A stretch of DNA of 64,000 bases from Planctomycetota bacterium (GCA_021414025.1 JAIOPG010000001.1:1-64000); one strand, 5' to 3'. Counted from the stretch's first letter, positions 26,248-35,244 are shown. Notes: generated by a model from the sequence alone, not told the origin. A program made the numbers and translations.

Positions 26248-27756
26248 CTATTTGGTTTCGCCCTGCTGCCAGTCGCCAGCGCGGGCCAGGGCCCGCTTCC
26301 AGTTGGCGCGGCGCGTGCGTCGCTCATCCTCCGAAATCTTCGGCTTGAACACGTGGTCGACTGCGCGATGCTTGCTGAGTTCGGCGGCGTCCTTCCAGAT
26401 TCCACAGGCAAGCCCGGCCACGAAGGCAGCCCCCTGCGCCGTGGTTTCAATCACCTTGGGCCGCTCCACCGCAGCGTTGAGCAGGTCGGCCTGCGTCTGC
26501 ATGAGCAGATCGCTGGCGCAGGCGCCGCCATCCACGCGCAGAATGCCCACGGGGGCGCCGGCGTCGGAAGTCATGGCTTCAAGCACATCGGCCACCTGGT
26601 GGGCGATGCCCTCCAGCGTCGCCCGCGCGATGTGCGCTGCGGTGCTTCCGCGCGTCAGACCGACGATGCAGCCTCGCGCCCGTGGATCCCACGTCGGCGC
26701 GCCGAGCCCGGCGAAGGCGGGCACCACGAAGACGCCATCCGAATCCGGCACCGACTCCGCCAGCGGATTCACATCCGCGCTTTTCTTGATGATGCCCAGG
26801 CCGTCGCGCAGCCATTGCACAGCGCTGCCGCCGACGAAGACGCTTCCCTCCAGCGCGTAGTGCGCCGGCTTGCCTTCCATCCGCCAGGCGACGGTGGACA
26901 GCAGCCGGTTCTTGCTCGCAGCGGGTTTGGTTCCCGTCTGCATCAGCATGAAACAGCCGGTGCCAAAAGTGTTCTTCGCCATTCCCTTCTCGAAGCACAA
27001 TTGGCCGAAGAGCGCCGCCTGCTGGTCGCCGATCATCGAGCGGATCGGAATCGCACCGCCCAAAAGCTTCGGCTCGCACTCGCCGAATTCGTTGTCGCAC
27101 GAAACGACCTCGGGAAGAATCTCCGCCGGAACATTGAAGATGGAGAGCATCTCGGGATTCCAGGACAACGTCTTCAAATCGAGCAAGCTTGTGCGGCATG
27201 CGTTGGTGACATCGGTCTTGTGCACGCGGCCGCCGGTCAATTTCCACAGCAGCCACGAGTCGATCGTGCCCGCCGCCAATTCTCCCTTGGCGGCGCGCTT
27301 GCGCGCGCCGGTGACATGGTCCAAGATCCACGCCATCTTGGAGGCGCTGAAATAGGGATCAAGCAGAAGACCTGTCTTTTTGCGCACGCGCGGCTCAACT
27401 CCATCGGCACGCAGCTTCTCCATCGCGTGCGCCGTGCGCCGATCCTGCCAAACGATGGCCGGCGCAATTGGTCGGCCCGAAGAGCGCTCCCAGATGACGG
27501 TCGTCTCGCGCTGATTGGTGATGGCGATCGCTGCGACATCGCGCGGGCCCAGGCCAGCACGGTGCAGGCATTCCTTGGCCGTCTCCAGCTGCGTCGACCA
27601 GATTTCCTGCGCGTCGTGCTCCACCCATCCCGACTTGGGAAAGGACTGGCGAAACTCCTGCTGCGCCACGGCGCGGATCGCCCCCCTGGAATCGAAAAGG
27701 ATCGAGCGCGAACTGGTGGTGCCTTGGTCAAAAGCCAGAATGTGAGACCGGGTCAT
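26248..27756 (-). CDS. glpK: Glycerol kinase
   Basis: Phosphorylates glycerol to sn-glycerol-3-phosphate with ATP; 502 residues, the normal length. FGGY-family motifs are present: FDQGTTSSRSILFD at the N-terminus, TNQRETTVIWERSSGRP, the substrate loop WQDRRT, and the C-terminal GILRVDGGACASDLLMQ. A GGGA box precedes the ATG by 5-6 nt. Together with glpD it gives a glycerol-to-DHAP route; a glycerol facilitator gene was not found. It lies 31 bp downstream of the DinB-like gene. Confidence 0.96.
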   Translation of the reverse strand: MTRSHILAFDQGTTSSRSILFDSRGAIRAVAQQEFRQSFPKSGWVEHDAQEIWSTQLETAKECLHRAGLGPRDVAAIAITNQRETTVIWERSSGRPIAPAIVWQDRRTAHAMEKLRADGVEPRVRKKTGLLLDPYFSASKMAWILDHVTGARKRAAKGELAAGTIDSWLLWKLTGGRVHKTDVTNACRTSLLDLKTLSWNPEMLSIFNVPAEILPEVVSCDNEFGECEPKLLGGAIPIRSMIGDQQAALFGQLCFEKGMAKNTFGTGCFMLMQTGTKPAASKNRLLSTVAWRMEGKPAHYALEGSVFVGGSAVQWLRDGLGIIKKSADVNPLAESVPDSDGVFVVPAFAGLGAPTWDPRARGCIVGLTRGSTAAHIARATLEGIAHQVADVLEAMTSDAGAPVGILRVDGGACASDLLMQTQADLLNAAVERPKVIETTAQGAAFVAGLACGIWKDAAELSKHRAVDHVFKPKISEDERRTRRANWKRALARAGDWQQGETK

Positions 27757-27787
27757 GAAGTCCCTGGGGTTGCGGCGGGCTCGTGCC

Positions 27788-28315
27788 TCACATGCAGCTG
27801 CCCATGCCGATGACCCGGCGCCACGCGCTGATCTGGCCCAGGTGCATCTGCAGATGGCTTCCGCACATGAACATGGTCGCAGCGCCGATGGTCGGAAGAA
27901 TCTCGGTCATGCGTCCGCCCATGGGATTCGCGCGGGCAAAGGTTTCGTCCGAGACCTCGGGGAGCGCGTCGGCCACGACCTTGTAGCGCTCCATGTAGTT
28001 CTTGAGCACGGCGTCCTTGTTCGGATAGCGGCCATCCTGCTCGAGGCAGGGCGCGCCGTTCTTGAAGAGCTCCTCCTGCTTCGGATCGACCTTGCGGGCC
28101 AGGTCCTCGCGGCCAATCAGCGTCAGCGCGCGCTCGGCGTAGAGCCCGAGGTGGCCGATGCAGAAGAGCGGGTGGTTCACCCCCTTCATCGGAATGTGCC
28201 CGAACTTGTCGGCGGGAATGTCAGCGCAAAGTTTCTCCGCATAGGTCATGGCCATGCGAAGGTTGAATGAGATCATGGAGCCGACGCCGACGGTGGTTGC
28301 GGTGGAGGTGGTCAT
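27788..28315 (-). CDS. DinB-like four-helix protein
   Basis: 175 residues resembling the DinB/YfiT four-helix bundle family: histidines at the expected spacing occur in GVNHPLFCIGHLGLYAE and in GSHLQMHLGQISAWRRVIG, the usual metal site. DinB-like proteins often act as thiol (bacillithiol, mycothiol) transferases, but the substrate here is not known. ATG 28315 is chosen as TAAGAT ends 7 nt upstream. It is the first gene upstream of glpK on the same strand, so the two could share a transcript. Confidence 0.72.
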   Translation of the reverse strand: MTTSTATTVGVGSMISFNLRMAMTYAEKLCADIPADKFGHIPMKGVNHPLFCIGHLGLYAERALTLIGREDLARKVDPKQEELFKNGAPCLEQDGRYPNKDAVLKNYMERYKVVADALPEVSDETFARANPMGGRMTEILPTIGAATMFMCGSHLQMHLGQISAWRRVIGMGSCM

Positions 28316-28322
28316 GGGGGTG

Positions 28323-28328
28323 ATCTTA
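28323..28328 (-). promoter_or_regulatory. -10-like TAAGAT before DinB-like gene
   Basis: Minus-strand TAAGAT ends 7 nt before ATG 28315 with no Shine-Dalgarno. Leaderless candidate. Confidence 0.45.
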
Positions 28329-28355
28329 TCCCCATTTCCCCCGCCGTCGAAATGA

Positions 28356-29447
28356 TCATCCGCCGATGAATCGGTCGTAGATCGATTGCGCCACAACCTC
28401 GTCGCTGCATTGCCCGACGATCGCCCGGCCATCCGCAAAGACGGTGAGCTCGACCGGCTCGCCGCCCGTGCCCGGCAGGTCCTTCAGTTGTCCCTGAAGC
28501 CGACCCCCCTGCATGGCGAATTGACCATGGATTTTCAACTGCGATTGCAAGACCGCCAAATCCATGGCTCCCCGACCGCGCCGCGAGGGCAGCACCTGGA
28601 TGGCTCCGCGCCCGCACAGGTGCGCGACGCGCGGATTGTCATCGGCCGGCTCCAGGAAGGGAAACTTCCGCTTGCCGCAGCATTCGCACTGCCCATCAAT
28701 GGAGACCGCGATGGACGCGCGGCGATGATCCGCCAGGTCCACGCTCCACAATTTCCGCTCCAGCAGGTCGGGTCGACCCGCGAGGATGAAGAGCGCCTGG
28801 CTCGCCGCGAACGAACCCACCATGCCGACCAGAGGTCCGAGCACTCCGGCGCGATCGCAGGTGGGCAGCTCGCCGGGCGCCGGAAGATCGGGATAGACGC
28901 AGCGCAGGCAGGCGCCGCGCGCCGCGAAGTTTTCGTCGCCGGCAGCGCCGAGGTCCCGCGGCACCACCGCCAGCGACAAGCCCTCCATCGCCACCGCCGC
29001 GGCGTAGATGTAGGGAATCCCGTCGCGCACCGAAAGGTCGTTCAGGATGAACCGCGTCGCGACATTGTCGAGTCCGTCAACGATCACATCGGCGCCGCGG
29101 GCGAGCTCGGCCGCGTTGTGGGCGTCGAGATGCTCGACGCAGGCGTCGACGCGGATGCCGGAATCGATCTCCTTGACGCGGCGCGAGGCGGCCTCCGCCT
29201 TGGGCGCGCCCGATCGCGCGTCGCGCTCGCTGAAAAGCTGCTGCCGCTGCAGGTTTGACCACTCCACCACGTCGCGGTCGACCAGCGTGAGACGACCCAC
29301 ACCCGCGCGGGCAAGCCACTCGATGGACGCGGAGCCCAGGGCGCCGCACCCCACCACCAGCGCATGCGAACTCTTGAGGCGCGCCTGTCCCTGCGGCCCG
29401 CACCAGGGCAAAGCGATCTGTCGAAGATGGCGTTGCGCCTCAGACAT
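28356..29447 (-). CDS. ThiF/MoeB-family adenylyltransferase (E1-like)
   Basis: 363 residues. E1-like enzymes adenylate the C-terminal Gly of ubiquitin-fold sulfur carriers such as MoaD or ThiS. The nucleotide motif VVGCGALGSASIEWLARAG, VDRDVVEWSNLQRQ, and DGLDNVATRFILND are all present, as are Cys pairs for the structural zinc (CLRC, CECC). A C-terminal domain of about 90 residues ends QSIYDRFIGG. The ATG at 29447 matches the usual MoeB start. No moaD, thiS or moeA lies nearby, so the pathway stays open. Located just beyond the rpsG terminator. Confidence 0.88.
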   Translation of the reverse strand: MSEAQRHLRQIALPWCGPQGQARLKSSHALVVGCGALGSASIEWLARAGVGRLTLVDRDVVEWSNLQRQQLFSERDARSGAPKAEAASRRVKEIDSGIRVDACVEHLDAHNAAELARGADVIVDGLDNVATRFILNDLSVRDGIPYIYAAAVAMEGLSLAVVPRDLGAAGDENFAARGACLRCVYPDLPAPGELPTCDRAGVLGPLVGMVGSFAASQALFILAGRPDLLERKLWSVDLADHRRASIAVSIDGQCECCGKRKFPFLEPADDNPRVAHLCGRGAIQVLPSRRGRGAMDLAVLQSQLKIHGQFAMQGGRLQGQLKDLPGTGGEPVELTVFADGRAIVGQCSDEVVAQSIYDRFIGG

Positions 29448-29487
29448 GGCCGCATTGTCCCGAGTTTGACCGGGAAAAGAAATTCGC

Positions 29488-29522
29488 AAAAAGAAACGCG
29501 GCGACCCCGAAGGATCGCCGCG
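29488..29522 (-). terminator. Intrinsic terminator after rpsG (UUCG loop)
   Basis: On the minus strand a GC-rich stem (29522-29512 with 29507-29497, one mismatch) is capped by a C(TTCG)G tetraloop and followed by TTTCTTTTT (29496-29488). It ends the rpsL-rpsG transcript. Confidence 0.88.
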
Positions 29523-29552
29523 ATGAATTCATGTGCAAACCGCGAACCCGAA

Positions 29553-30047
29553 TCACCACGCGAAGTGGGCGAAGGCCTTGTTGGCGTCCGCCATGCGATG
29601 CGTGTTCTCGCGGGTCGCGACGGCCTTGCCTTCGTTCTTGCAGGCGCTGAGCAGCTCGTTGGCGAGCTTCAGGTGCATCGGCCGACCCTTTTCAGCGCGG
29701 GCCGCCTCGATGATCCAGCGGAAAGTCAAACTTTGAGCGCGGCGCCGATTCAACTGCATCGGCACCTGGTAGTTGGCTCCGCCGACGCGCTTGGAGCGCA
29801 CTTCGACGACGGGCTTCACGTTCTCGATCGCCTTCTGGAAGACTTCAATCGCGGTTCGTGGCATGCCCTCGGCCTTCTCCTTCTCGAGTCGGGCCTGGAT
29901 GGCGTCGAAAGCCTGATAGACGACCTTCTGGGCCGTGGCTTTCTTGCCGTCATACATGATGCAATTGACAAACTTGGATACCAACTTGTCTTGGTAACGA
30001 GGGTCCGGCTGAAGCTGAGCTTCGCTGTGCGTAATACGTCCGCCCAT
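29553..30047 (-). CDS. rpsG: 30S ribosomal protein S7
   Basis: Primary 16S rRNA binding protein of the small-subunit head, 164 residues. Family segments: YQDKLVSKFVNCIMYDGKK, the VEVRSKRVGGANYQVP loop, and TFRWIIEAARAEKG. The N-terminus is a few residues longer than in E. coli. It follows rpsL by 159 bp and is followed by a terminator, so fusA and tuf are not in this transcript, unlike the classical str operon. Confidence 0.96.
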   Translation of the reverse strand: MGGRITHSEAQLQPDPRYQDKLVSKFVNCIMYDGKKATAQKVVYQAFDAIQARLEKEKAEGMPRTAIEVFQKAIENVKPVVEVRSKRVGGANYQVPMQLNRRRAQSLTFRWIIEAARAEKGRPMHLKLANELLSACKNEGKAVATRENTHRMADANKAFAHFAW

Positions 30048-30206
30048 TGGGGGATCTCCTGTGGCTCGGCATCCCGAAGTGGGACGTCAGTTCACCAAGG
30101 TCCGGGCAACGCGCCCGCAGGTGGCTCCTTGATTACTTGCCGAAATTGTCCGAAACAAACTCAAACCAAACTTCCCGGCCGGAATCGCTTCCGCCGGGCG
30201 AATGTC
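30048..30206. other. rpsL-rpsG spacer
   Basis: This 159-bp spacer is long for two adjacent ribosomal protein genes. Short G/C palindromes are present (e.g. around 30170-30200, CCGGCCGG and CGGCG/CGCCG), so an S7 leader structure for autoregulation is possible. I cannot demonstrate one by eye. Confidence 0.3.
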
Positions 30207-30593
30207 TTACTTCTTCTTGGCCGCGGCCTTCTTCTTCACGCCGTAGAGCGAGCGGCCCTTCTTGCGGCCATCGACGCCGAGGCAGTCCAGGATGCCGCGC
30301 ACCACGTGGTAGCGCACGCCGGGCAGATCGCGGACGCGGCCGCCGCGCACCAGGACGATCGAATGCTCCTGCAGGTTGTGTCCTTCGCCGCCGATGTAGG
30401 CGGTAATTTCCTTGCCGTTGCTCAGGCGGACGCGGGCCACCTTGCGGAGAGCCGAGTTGGGCTTCTTCGGGGTGACGGTCTTCACCTGGAGGCAGACGCC
30501 GCGTCGCTGCGGGCAGCGGGCAAGATCCTTCACCTTGCTCTTGGCGGGAGGATTGCGTCGGGGATTCTTGATGAGTTGATTGATCGTTGGCAT
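30207..30593 (-). CDS. rpsL: 30S ribosomal protein S12
   Basis: Decoding-centre protein, 128 residues. The conserved loops are intact: [26 protein letters not shown] (streptomycin-site Lys region), [11 protein letters not shown] and [15 protein letters not shown]. The C-terminus is Lys-rich. Upstream, TACACT at 30636-30631 on this strand is a -10 candidate; no Shine-Dalgarno is seen. rnhA ends 51 bp upstream on the same strand. Confidence 0.97.
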   Translation of the reverse strand: MPTINQLIKNPRRNPPAKSKVKDLARCPQRRGVCLQVKTVTPKKPNSALRKVARVRLSNGKEITAYIGGEGHNLQEHSIVLVRGGRVRDLPGVRYHVVRGILDCLGVDGRKKGRSLYGVKKKAAAKKK

Positions 30594-30630
30594 GGAGGAG
30601 TCGCTTGTGGGTCGATGGACCGGGTCGGGG

Positions 30631-30636
30631 AGTGTA
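30631..30636 (-). promoter_or_regulatory. -10-like TACACT before rpsL
   Basis: Minus-strand TACACT lies 37 nt before the rpsL ATG, giving a leader of roughly 30 nt. It shares the TAxACT form with other promoters here. No convincing -35 box. Confidence 0.4.
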
Positions 30637-30644
30637 ACGGAAAT

Positions 30645-31091
30645 TCAACCGTTTCGCAGGGTGAAAATGGCCGCGACCGCCATTTCATCGCATTTTGTGT
30701 TCTCGGGGTGCTCGGCATGGCCCCGTATCCATTGCGGCGAAACCTGGTGGATCGACCGCAATTGATCCAGCCGCTGCCAGAGATCGACATTCTTGACCGG
30801 CTTTTTCGCGGCGGTTTTCCACCCCCGGACTTTCCATCCCGCCAGCCATTCATTCAAGCCCTTGATGACATACTCGCTGTCCGAAACCAGCCGCACCCGG
30901 GAGGGCTTGGAAATGGCCTCGAATCCACGGATCACGGCGGTCAATTCCATGCGATTATTGGTGGTGTCGGGCTCCGCCCCCGAGCCGAGGACTTCCTCCG
31001 AAGCTCCCGTTTCCCGCAAAATAAAGCCCCAGCCGCCGGGGCCGGGATTGCCGGAGCACGCCCCATCCGTGAAGAGTTCGAAACTTTGCAC
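30645..31091 (-). CDS. rnhA: Ribonuclease HI
   Basis: Cleaves the RNA strand of RNA-DNA hybrids; 148 residues. Catalytic carboxylates are visible in order: FTDGACSGNPGPGG (Asp), NNRMELTAVIRG (Glu), VSDSEYVIKGL (Asp), and the last in ENTKCDEMA (Asp). The GWKTAAKKPVKNVDLW basic region is present. Start codon is GTG at 31091; TACATT ends 6 nt upstream. Divergent from rpmF. Confidence 0.95.
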   Translation of the reverse strand: MQSFELFTDGACSGNPGPGGWGFILRETGASEEVLGSGAEPDTTNNRMELTAVIRGFEAISKPSRVRLVSDSEYVIKGLNEWLAGWKVRGWKTAAKKPVKNVDLWQRLDQLRSIHQVSPQWIRGHAEHPENTKCDEMAVAAIFTLRNG

Positions 31092-31097
31092 GCTTTC

Positions 31098-31103
31098 AAT
31101 GTA
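31098..31103 (-). promoter_or_regulatory. -10-like TACATT before rnhA
   Basis: Minus-strand TACATT ends 6 nt before the GTG at 31091. Leaderless candidate, though GAAAG in the gap is weakly Shine-Dalgarno-like. Confidence 0.4.
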
Positions 31104-31148
31104 CGCTCAATCCAGGCCCGATCCCCACCGGGTCAGGTTGCGGCATGC

Positions 31149-31176
31149 TTGACAAAAGGCCGCTTTCGATTACCTT
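31149..31176 (+). promoter_or_regulatory. Sigma70-type promoter for rpmF-plsX-fabH-fabD
   Basis: TTGACA (31149-31154), a 16-nt spacer, and TACCTT (31171-31176) precede rpmF by 30 nt. This is the best -35 match in the window and would drive the lipid operon. Confidence 0.6.
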
Positions 31177-31206
31177 TGCCAATCCCCCGCATTCGGGAAA
31201 AACGCC

Positions 31207-31392
31207 ATGACTCCAGCATTCAGACAATCCCCAGGCCGAACCCGTCGTCGACGCTCGCATCAAGCGATCAAGGCGACGCACACCGTTTTGTGCCCGAATT
31301 GCGGCGCCGCGAAGCGCCCCCACACCGCATGCTCAGGCTGCGGCTACGTGCGGCCGGGTCTGCAGTTGAAGACCGGCCAGATAGGTCAATAA
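31207..31392 (+). CDS. rpmF: 50S ribosomal protein L32
   Basis: 61 residues. A basic N-terminal half (GRTRRRRSHQAIK) is followed by the L32 zinc ribbon CPNCGAAKRPHTACSGCGY. The N-terminus departs from the common MAVPKRK start but the ribbon and spacing are typical. plsX starts 3 bp after the stop, the usual rpmF-plsX linkage that couples ribosome and lipid synthesis. Confidence 0.93.
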   Translation: MTPAFRQSPGRTRRRRSHQAIKATHTVLCPNCGAAKRPHTACSGCGYVRPGLQLKTGQIGQ

Positions 31393-31395
31393 TTC

Positions 31396-32421
31396 ATGCG
31401 ACTCGGCGTGGATGTCATGGGTGGCGACAATGCGCCCGACGAGATCCTGAAGGGCTGCATCGCCGCCCTGCCGAAACTTGCCGCGAACGACGAACTGGTC
31501 CTCTACGGCGACCGCCGCGTCATCGATGAAACATTCAAGGAACGGGGCATCCGCGATCCCCGCGTCACGGTGGTGGCCACAACCGAGGTCATCGGCATGG
31601 ACGAGTCTCCCGTGGAGGCCATCCGCTCCAAGCGCGACGCCAGCATGGTGGTGATGACCAAGGACGCCAGCCCGAAGACCGCCAACCGCCTCGACGCGAT
31701 CATGAGCGCCGGCAACACCGGCGCGATGGTCAGCGCGTCGCAGATGCACATGCGGCGCATCCCCAACGTGGTTCGCCCCGGCATCGCCGTCACCGTCCCC
31801 ACCTTCGCGGGCCCGGTCGTGCTGATCGACGTCGGCGCCAACATCGAGCCCAAGCCGGTGCACCTGGCCCAGTATGGCGTGATGGGCGCGATCTACGCCC
31901 GTATCTCCAGCGGCATCGCCAACCCGCGCGTCGCCATCATGAATGTCGGCGGCGAGGAGGCCAAGGGCACCGATGACATGCGGCTTGCCCGCGACATGCT
32001 CCGCGGCGCCCACGACCTGAACTTCACAGGATTCGTCGAGGGGCGCGGCGTTTTCAACGGAGAAGCCGACGTGGTCATCACCGACGGCGTGGTGGGCAAC
32101 GTCATGATCAAGCTCGCCGAGGGGTTGGCCAGCGGCATCTTCAAGGCGCTCGCCCGCGAGGTGCTCTCGGTCGATCCGGAGCTCGCGGCCCGTCTCGAGC
32201 CGGTGGTCAAGAGCCTCTACGCCAAGCACGACTACCACGAATTCGGCGGCGCACCGCTGCTGGGGGTGAACGGCATCGCGCTGATCAGCCATGGCTCCAG
32301 CGTGGCCCGCACCGTCATGAACGCGATCACGCGCATGAAGACCTTCGCCGCCTCCAAGATCAACACGATCATGAGCGAGGAACTCGGACGCCTTCGGGTT
32401 TCCGAAGAGGTCTCTGCGTGA
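31396..32421 (+). CDS. plsX: Phosphate acyltransferase PlsX
   Basis: Makes acyl-phosphate from acyl-ACP for phospholipid synthesis; 341 residues. VDVMGGDNAPDEILKG at the N-terminus and MSAGNTGAMVSAS are family signatures, as are EGRGVFNGEADVVITDG and GNVMIKLAEG. The stop overlaps the fabH start by 4 nt (GTGA), implying translational coupling. Confidence 0.96.
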   Translation: MRLGVDVMGGDNAPDEILKGCIAALPKLAANDELVLYGDRRVIDETFKERGIRDPRVTVVATTEVIGMDESPVEAIRSKRDASMVVMTKDASPKTANRLDAIMSAGNTGAMVSASQMHMRRIPNVVRPGIAVTVPTFAGPVVLIDVGANIEPKPVHLAQYGVMGAIYARISSGIANPRVAIMNVGGEEAKGTDDMRLARDMLRGAHDLNFTGFVEGRGVFNGEADVVITDGVVGNVMIKLAEGLASGIFKALAREVLSVDPELAARLEPVVKSLYAKHDYHEFGGAPLLGVNGIALISHGSSVARTVMNAITRMKTFAASKINTIMSEELGRLRVSEEVSA

Positions 32422-33422
32422 TCCAGCCCTCCGGCGCCTGCGGCGTCCGGATGGTGGGCACCGGATCCGCCGTTCCCGACACCATCCTCACCAACGACGA
32501 CCTCGCCCGGATCATGGACACCACCGACGAGTGGATCACCCAGCGCACGGGTATCCGCTGCCGCCGGGTGAGCGACCAATCCAAGGAGGGCACCTTCACC
32601 CTGGCCCGCGATGCCCTGCGCCGCGCCCTCGAGGCTTCCTCGATGAAGGCCTCGGACCTGGACCTGGTGATCATCGGCACCTGCACCGCGGAGATGCGCT
32701 GCCCCAGCCTTTCCTGCCGCGTCGCCGGTGAGCTCGGGGCGATCAACGCCGGCGCCTTCGACGTGGTGGCGGCGTGCAGCGGCTTCGTCTACGCGCTCAA
32801 CATCGCCGAGACCATGGTGCGCTCCGGCCGCTACCGCAATGTCGGCGTGGTCGGCGCCGACGCCATGTCGACCATGGTCGACTACCAGGACCGATCGGTC
32901 AGCATCCTCTTCGGCGACGCCGCCGGCGCCGCGATCCTGACCCCCGACCGCGACCTGAAGCGCGGCTGCATCTACCAGACCCTCGGCTCCGACGGCCGCG
33001 ACTGGAGCGCGCTTTACATCCCCACCCGCGCCCAGGAGATTCCGGAGAACGACCGCGACAACCCGATCCGCCTGGGATTCCTGCGCATGGATGGCCGCGA
33101 GGTCTTCAAGTTCGCGGTGACCAAGTTCCGCGAGGTCATCGCCGACGCCCTGGAGAAGACCGGCCTGACCGCCGACGACATCAGCCAGGTGGTCTGCCAC
33201 CAGAGCAACGCCCGCATCATCGAGAACGCCATCGAGAAGCTGAAGCTGCCGCGCGAAAAGGTCCTGATCAACATCGACCAGTTCGGCAACTCCAGCTCCG
33301 GCAGCGTCGGCCTCTGCCTGGACCAGGTCTGGCGCGCCGGCAAGGTGCCCGCGGGCAAGCCCATGCTGCTGGTGGCCTTCGGCGGCGGAGTCACCTGGGC
33401 CAGCTGCGTCTGGAATGTCTGA
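32418..33422 (+). CDS. fabH: 3-oxoacyl-ACP synthase III
   Basis: Initiates fatty acid synthesis by condensing acetyl-CoA with malonyl-ACP; 334 residues. Catalytic triad is intact: Cys in VVAACSGFVYALN, His in CHQSNARI, Asn in FGNSSSGSVG. GTG start at 32418 overlaps plsX. Followed after 21 bp by fabD. Confidence 0.96.
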   Translation: MIQPSGACGVRMVGTGSAVPDTILTNDDLARIMDTTDEWITQRTGIRCRRVSDQSKEGTFTLARDALRRALEASSMKASDLDLVIIGTCTAEMRCPSLSCRVAGELGAINAGAFDVVAACSGFVYALNIAETMVRSGRYRNVGVVGADAMSTMVDYQDRSVSILFGDAAGAAILTPDRDLKRGCIYQTLGSDGRDWSALYIPTRAQEIPENDRDNPIRLGFLRMDGREVFKFAVTKFREVIADALEKTGLTADDISQVVCHQSNARIIENAIEKLKLPREKVLINIDQFGNSSSGSVGLCLDQVWRAGKVPAGKPMLLVAFGGGVTWASCVWNV

Positions 33423-33443
33423 ACCCTTTTTTGGAGAAGACCA

Positions 33444-34412
33444 ATGAGCATGAACGCGATCTTTCTCGCACCGGGCCAAGGCGCCCAGGCGGTCGGCATG
33501 GGGCGCTCGTGGCATGACGCCAGTCCCGCGGCGCGGGCCATCTTTGAGGAGGCCGACCGGATCGCGCGCTTCGATGGCGGCGAGTCGCTTTCCAAATTGT
33601 GCTTCGACGGTCCCGCCGAGCGGCTCAACCAGACCGACGTCAGCCAGCCGGCCTTGCTGGTCTGCGGCATCGCATGCCACGCGGCGCTGGTCGAGCAGAA
33701 TGGCGCGATTCAAATCGCCGGAACCCTCGGCCTCTCGCTGGGCGAATACACCGCGCTGGCCCTGGCCGGCGCCTTCTCCTGGCAGGACGCCCTCAAGTTG
33801 GTGATGATCCGTGGCCGCCTCATGCAGCAGGCCGCCGTCGCCAGCCGCGGCTCGATGGTGGCGCTCATCGGTGCCGATGAGGCGAAGGCCAACGCGGTTT
33901 GCGCTGCGGCCGCGCAAGGCCAGGTGCTCGTGCCTGCGAACTTCAACGCCCCCGGCCAGATCGTGCTCAGCGGACATGCGGAGGCCTGCGATCGGGCCGT
34001 GACCGAAGCCGGCACGCTGGGACTTCGCGCCAGCAAGCTCACCGTCGCGGGCGCCTTCCACAGCCCGCTGATGGCGCCGGCCGCCCAGGGCATGGCCAAG
34101 GCTCTCGCGGAGATTTCCATCGCCCCGCTGCGCTGCCCCGTCTGGAGCAACGTCACCGGCAAGCCCCACCAGCCCAAGGACGCGGAAAGTGTGCGAAAAC
34201 TGCTGGTGGACCAGCTGGTCCAGCCGGTTCGCTGGGATGCCTGCTGCGCCGATATGATCGCGTGGCGGAAAACCGCCGGCCTGGGCGAGACCTGCAAGGT
34301 CCATGAACTCGCCCCGGGCAGCGTGCTTCGAGGATTGATGAGACGCATCGACAAGGCCACCGAGGTCACCACCCATGATTCCATCCCAGAGACTCAGAAT
34401 GCGAAGAACTGA
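33444..34412 (+). CDS. fabD: Malonyl-CoA:ACP transacylase
   Basis: Loads malonyl groups onto ACP; 322 residues. Catalytic Ser lies in TLGLSLGEYTALALAG, His in GAFHSPLM; the N-terminal FLAPGQGAQAVGMG is canonical. A GGAG-type site precedes the ATG. The 3' end overlaps the following lipoprotein gene by 14 bp. Confidence 0.95.
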   Translation: MSMNAIFLAPGQGAQAVGMGRSWHDASPAARAIFEEADRIARFDGGESLSKLCFDGPAERLNQTDVSQPALLVCGIACHAALVEQNGAIQIAGTLGLSLGEYTALALAGAFSWQDALKLVMIRGRLMQQAAVASRGSMVALIGADEAKANAVCAAAAQGQVLVPANFNAPGQIVLSGHAEACDRAVTEAGTLGLRASKLTVAGAFHSPLMAPAAQGMAKALAEISIAPLRCPVWSNVTGKPHQPKDAESVRKLLVDQLVQPVRWDACCADMIAWRKTAGLGETCKVHELAPGSVLRGLMRRIDKATEVTTHDSIPETQNAKN

Positions 34413-35193
34413 CCGAGCCCTCATCGGCCGCGCCGCGCTGGCCGCGTCGCTGCTGCTGCTCTCTGCCTGCAGCAAGCCCGCGCCCAAGCAGGAGGAGACC
34501 CAGGAAGCCAAGCCCGTCGAGGTGGCGGCGGCTCCCAGTGAAACGCTCAACGAGATCGTCAAGCGGCTCGGTGTGGACAAGCGCATTCGCGTGGACGACG
34601 GAGAGAAGTCGCCGGAGAACGTCAAGCAGGCCGAGGCCGTGCTGGTCTTCTTCGACGCCATGGTGCAGGGCAACGCCGACAAGATCGCGCCGCTCATGAG
34701 CAAGCCGGACCAGTCGGTCCTGGCGGAGATGAAGAAGTCCGGGCAGTGGAAGTCGGCGACGGAAAAAATTTCGCGCGTGAATGTGGGCTGGGCCCCGGGG
34801 GCCGAGGCGGGAACGCTCGCGGTGCTCGGGTTCTTCACCGTCGGCGATGACTTCGCCGCGCAGCTCTGGTCGCTTTCGGCTTTCGAAGAAGGGAAGCCGC
34901 TGATCATGACCGCGCTGCCTTCGCCGCCGAAGATTGCGGAGCGGCTGCAGGGCAACAAGACTGACGCCCGCATCAAGCAGTGGCTGGCCCTGAACAAGGA
35001 GGAGCTTGCCTCCGCCAAGGCGGCCGACGAAATCATCGAGATTCCGCAGCAGGACCGCTCGGTCAAGGGCGAATCCGACTCGGGCAGCGGCTCGGGCGAA
35101 GGCGGACCAAGCGCCCCCGCCGGTCCGGGCCGGCGCAAACCGGATGGACCGCCGGTCGCTCCGCCCAGGGGCCCGCCGCTCAAGCCCGGTTGA
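34399..35193 (+). CDS. Predicted lipoprotein in fab cluster
   Basis: 264 residues with a clear lipoprotein signal (ALAASLLLLSAC; lipobox LSAC). The middle is helical and charged (NVKQAEAVLVFFDAMVQGNADKI, a SnoaL/DUF-like look but not assignable), and the C-terminal 50 residues are Ser/Gly/Pro-rich and probably disordered. Function unknown. ATG 34399 is preferred; an ATG at 34375 would enlarge the fabD overlap. A terminator-like hairpin with eight Ts follows at 35245-35273, so this is probably the last gene of the rpmF-plsX-fabH-fabD transcript. Confidence 0.75.
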   Translation: MRRTDRALIGRAALAASLLLLSACSKPAPKQEETQEAKPVEVAAAPSETLNEIVKRLGVDKRIRVDDGEKSPENVKQAEAVLVFFDAMVQGNADKIAPLMSKPDQSVLAEMKKSGQWKSATEKISRVNVGWAPGAEAGTLAVLGFFTVGDDFAAQLWSLSAFEEGKPLIMTALPSPPKIAERLQGNKTDARIKQWLALNKEELASAKAADEIIEIPQQDRSVKGESDSGSGSGEGGPSAPAGPGRRKPDGPPVAPPRGPPLKPG

Positions 35194-35244
35194 TCTGCGC
35201 GGCGATTGGCGCTGTTCGATCGCGGCCAACACCATTGATGGCGG

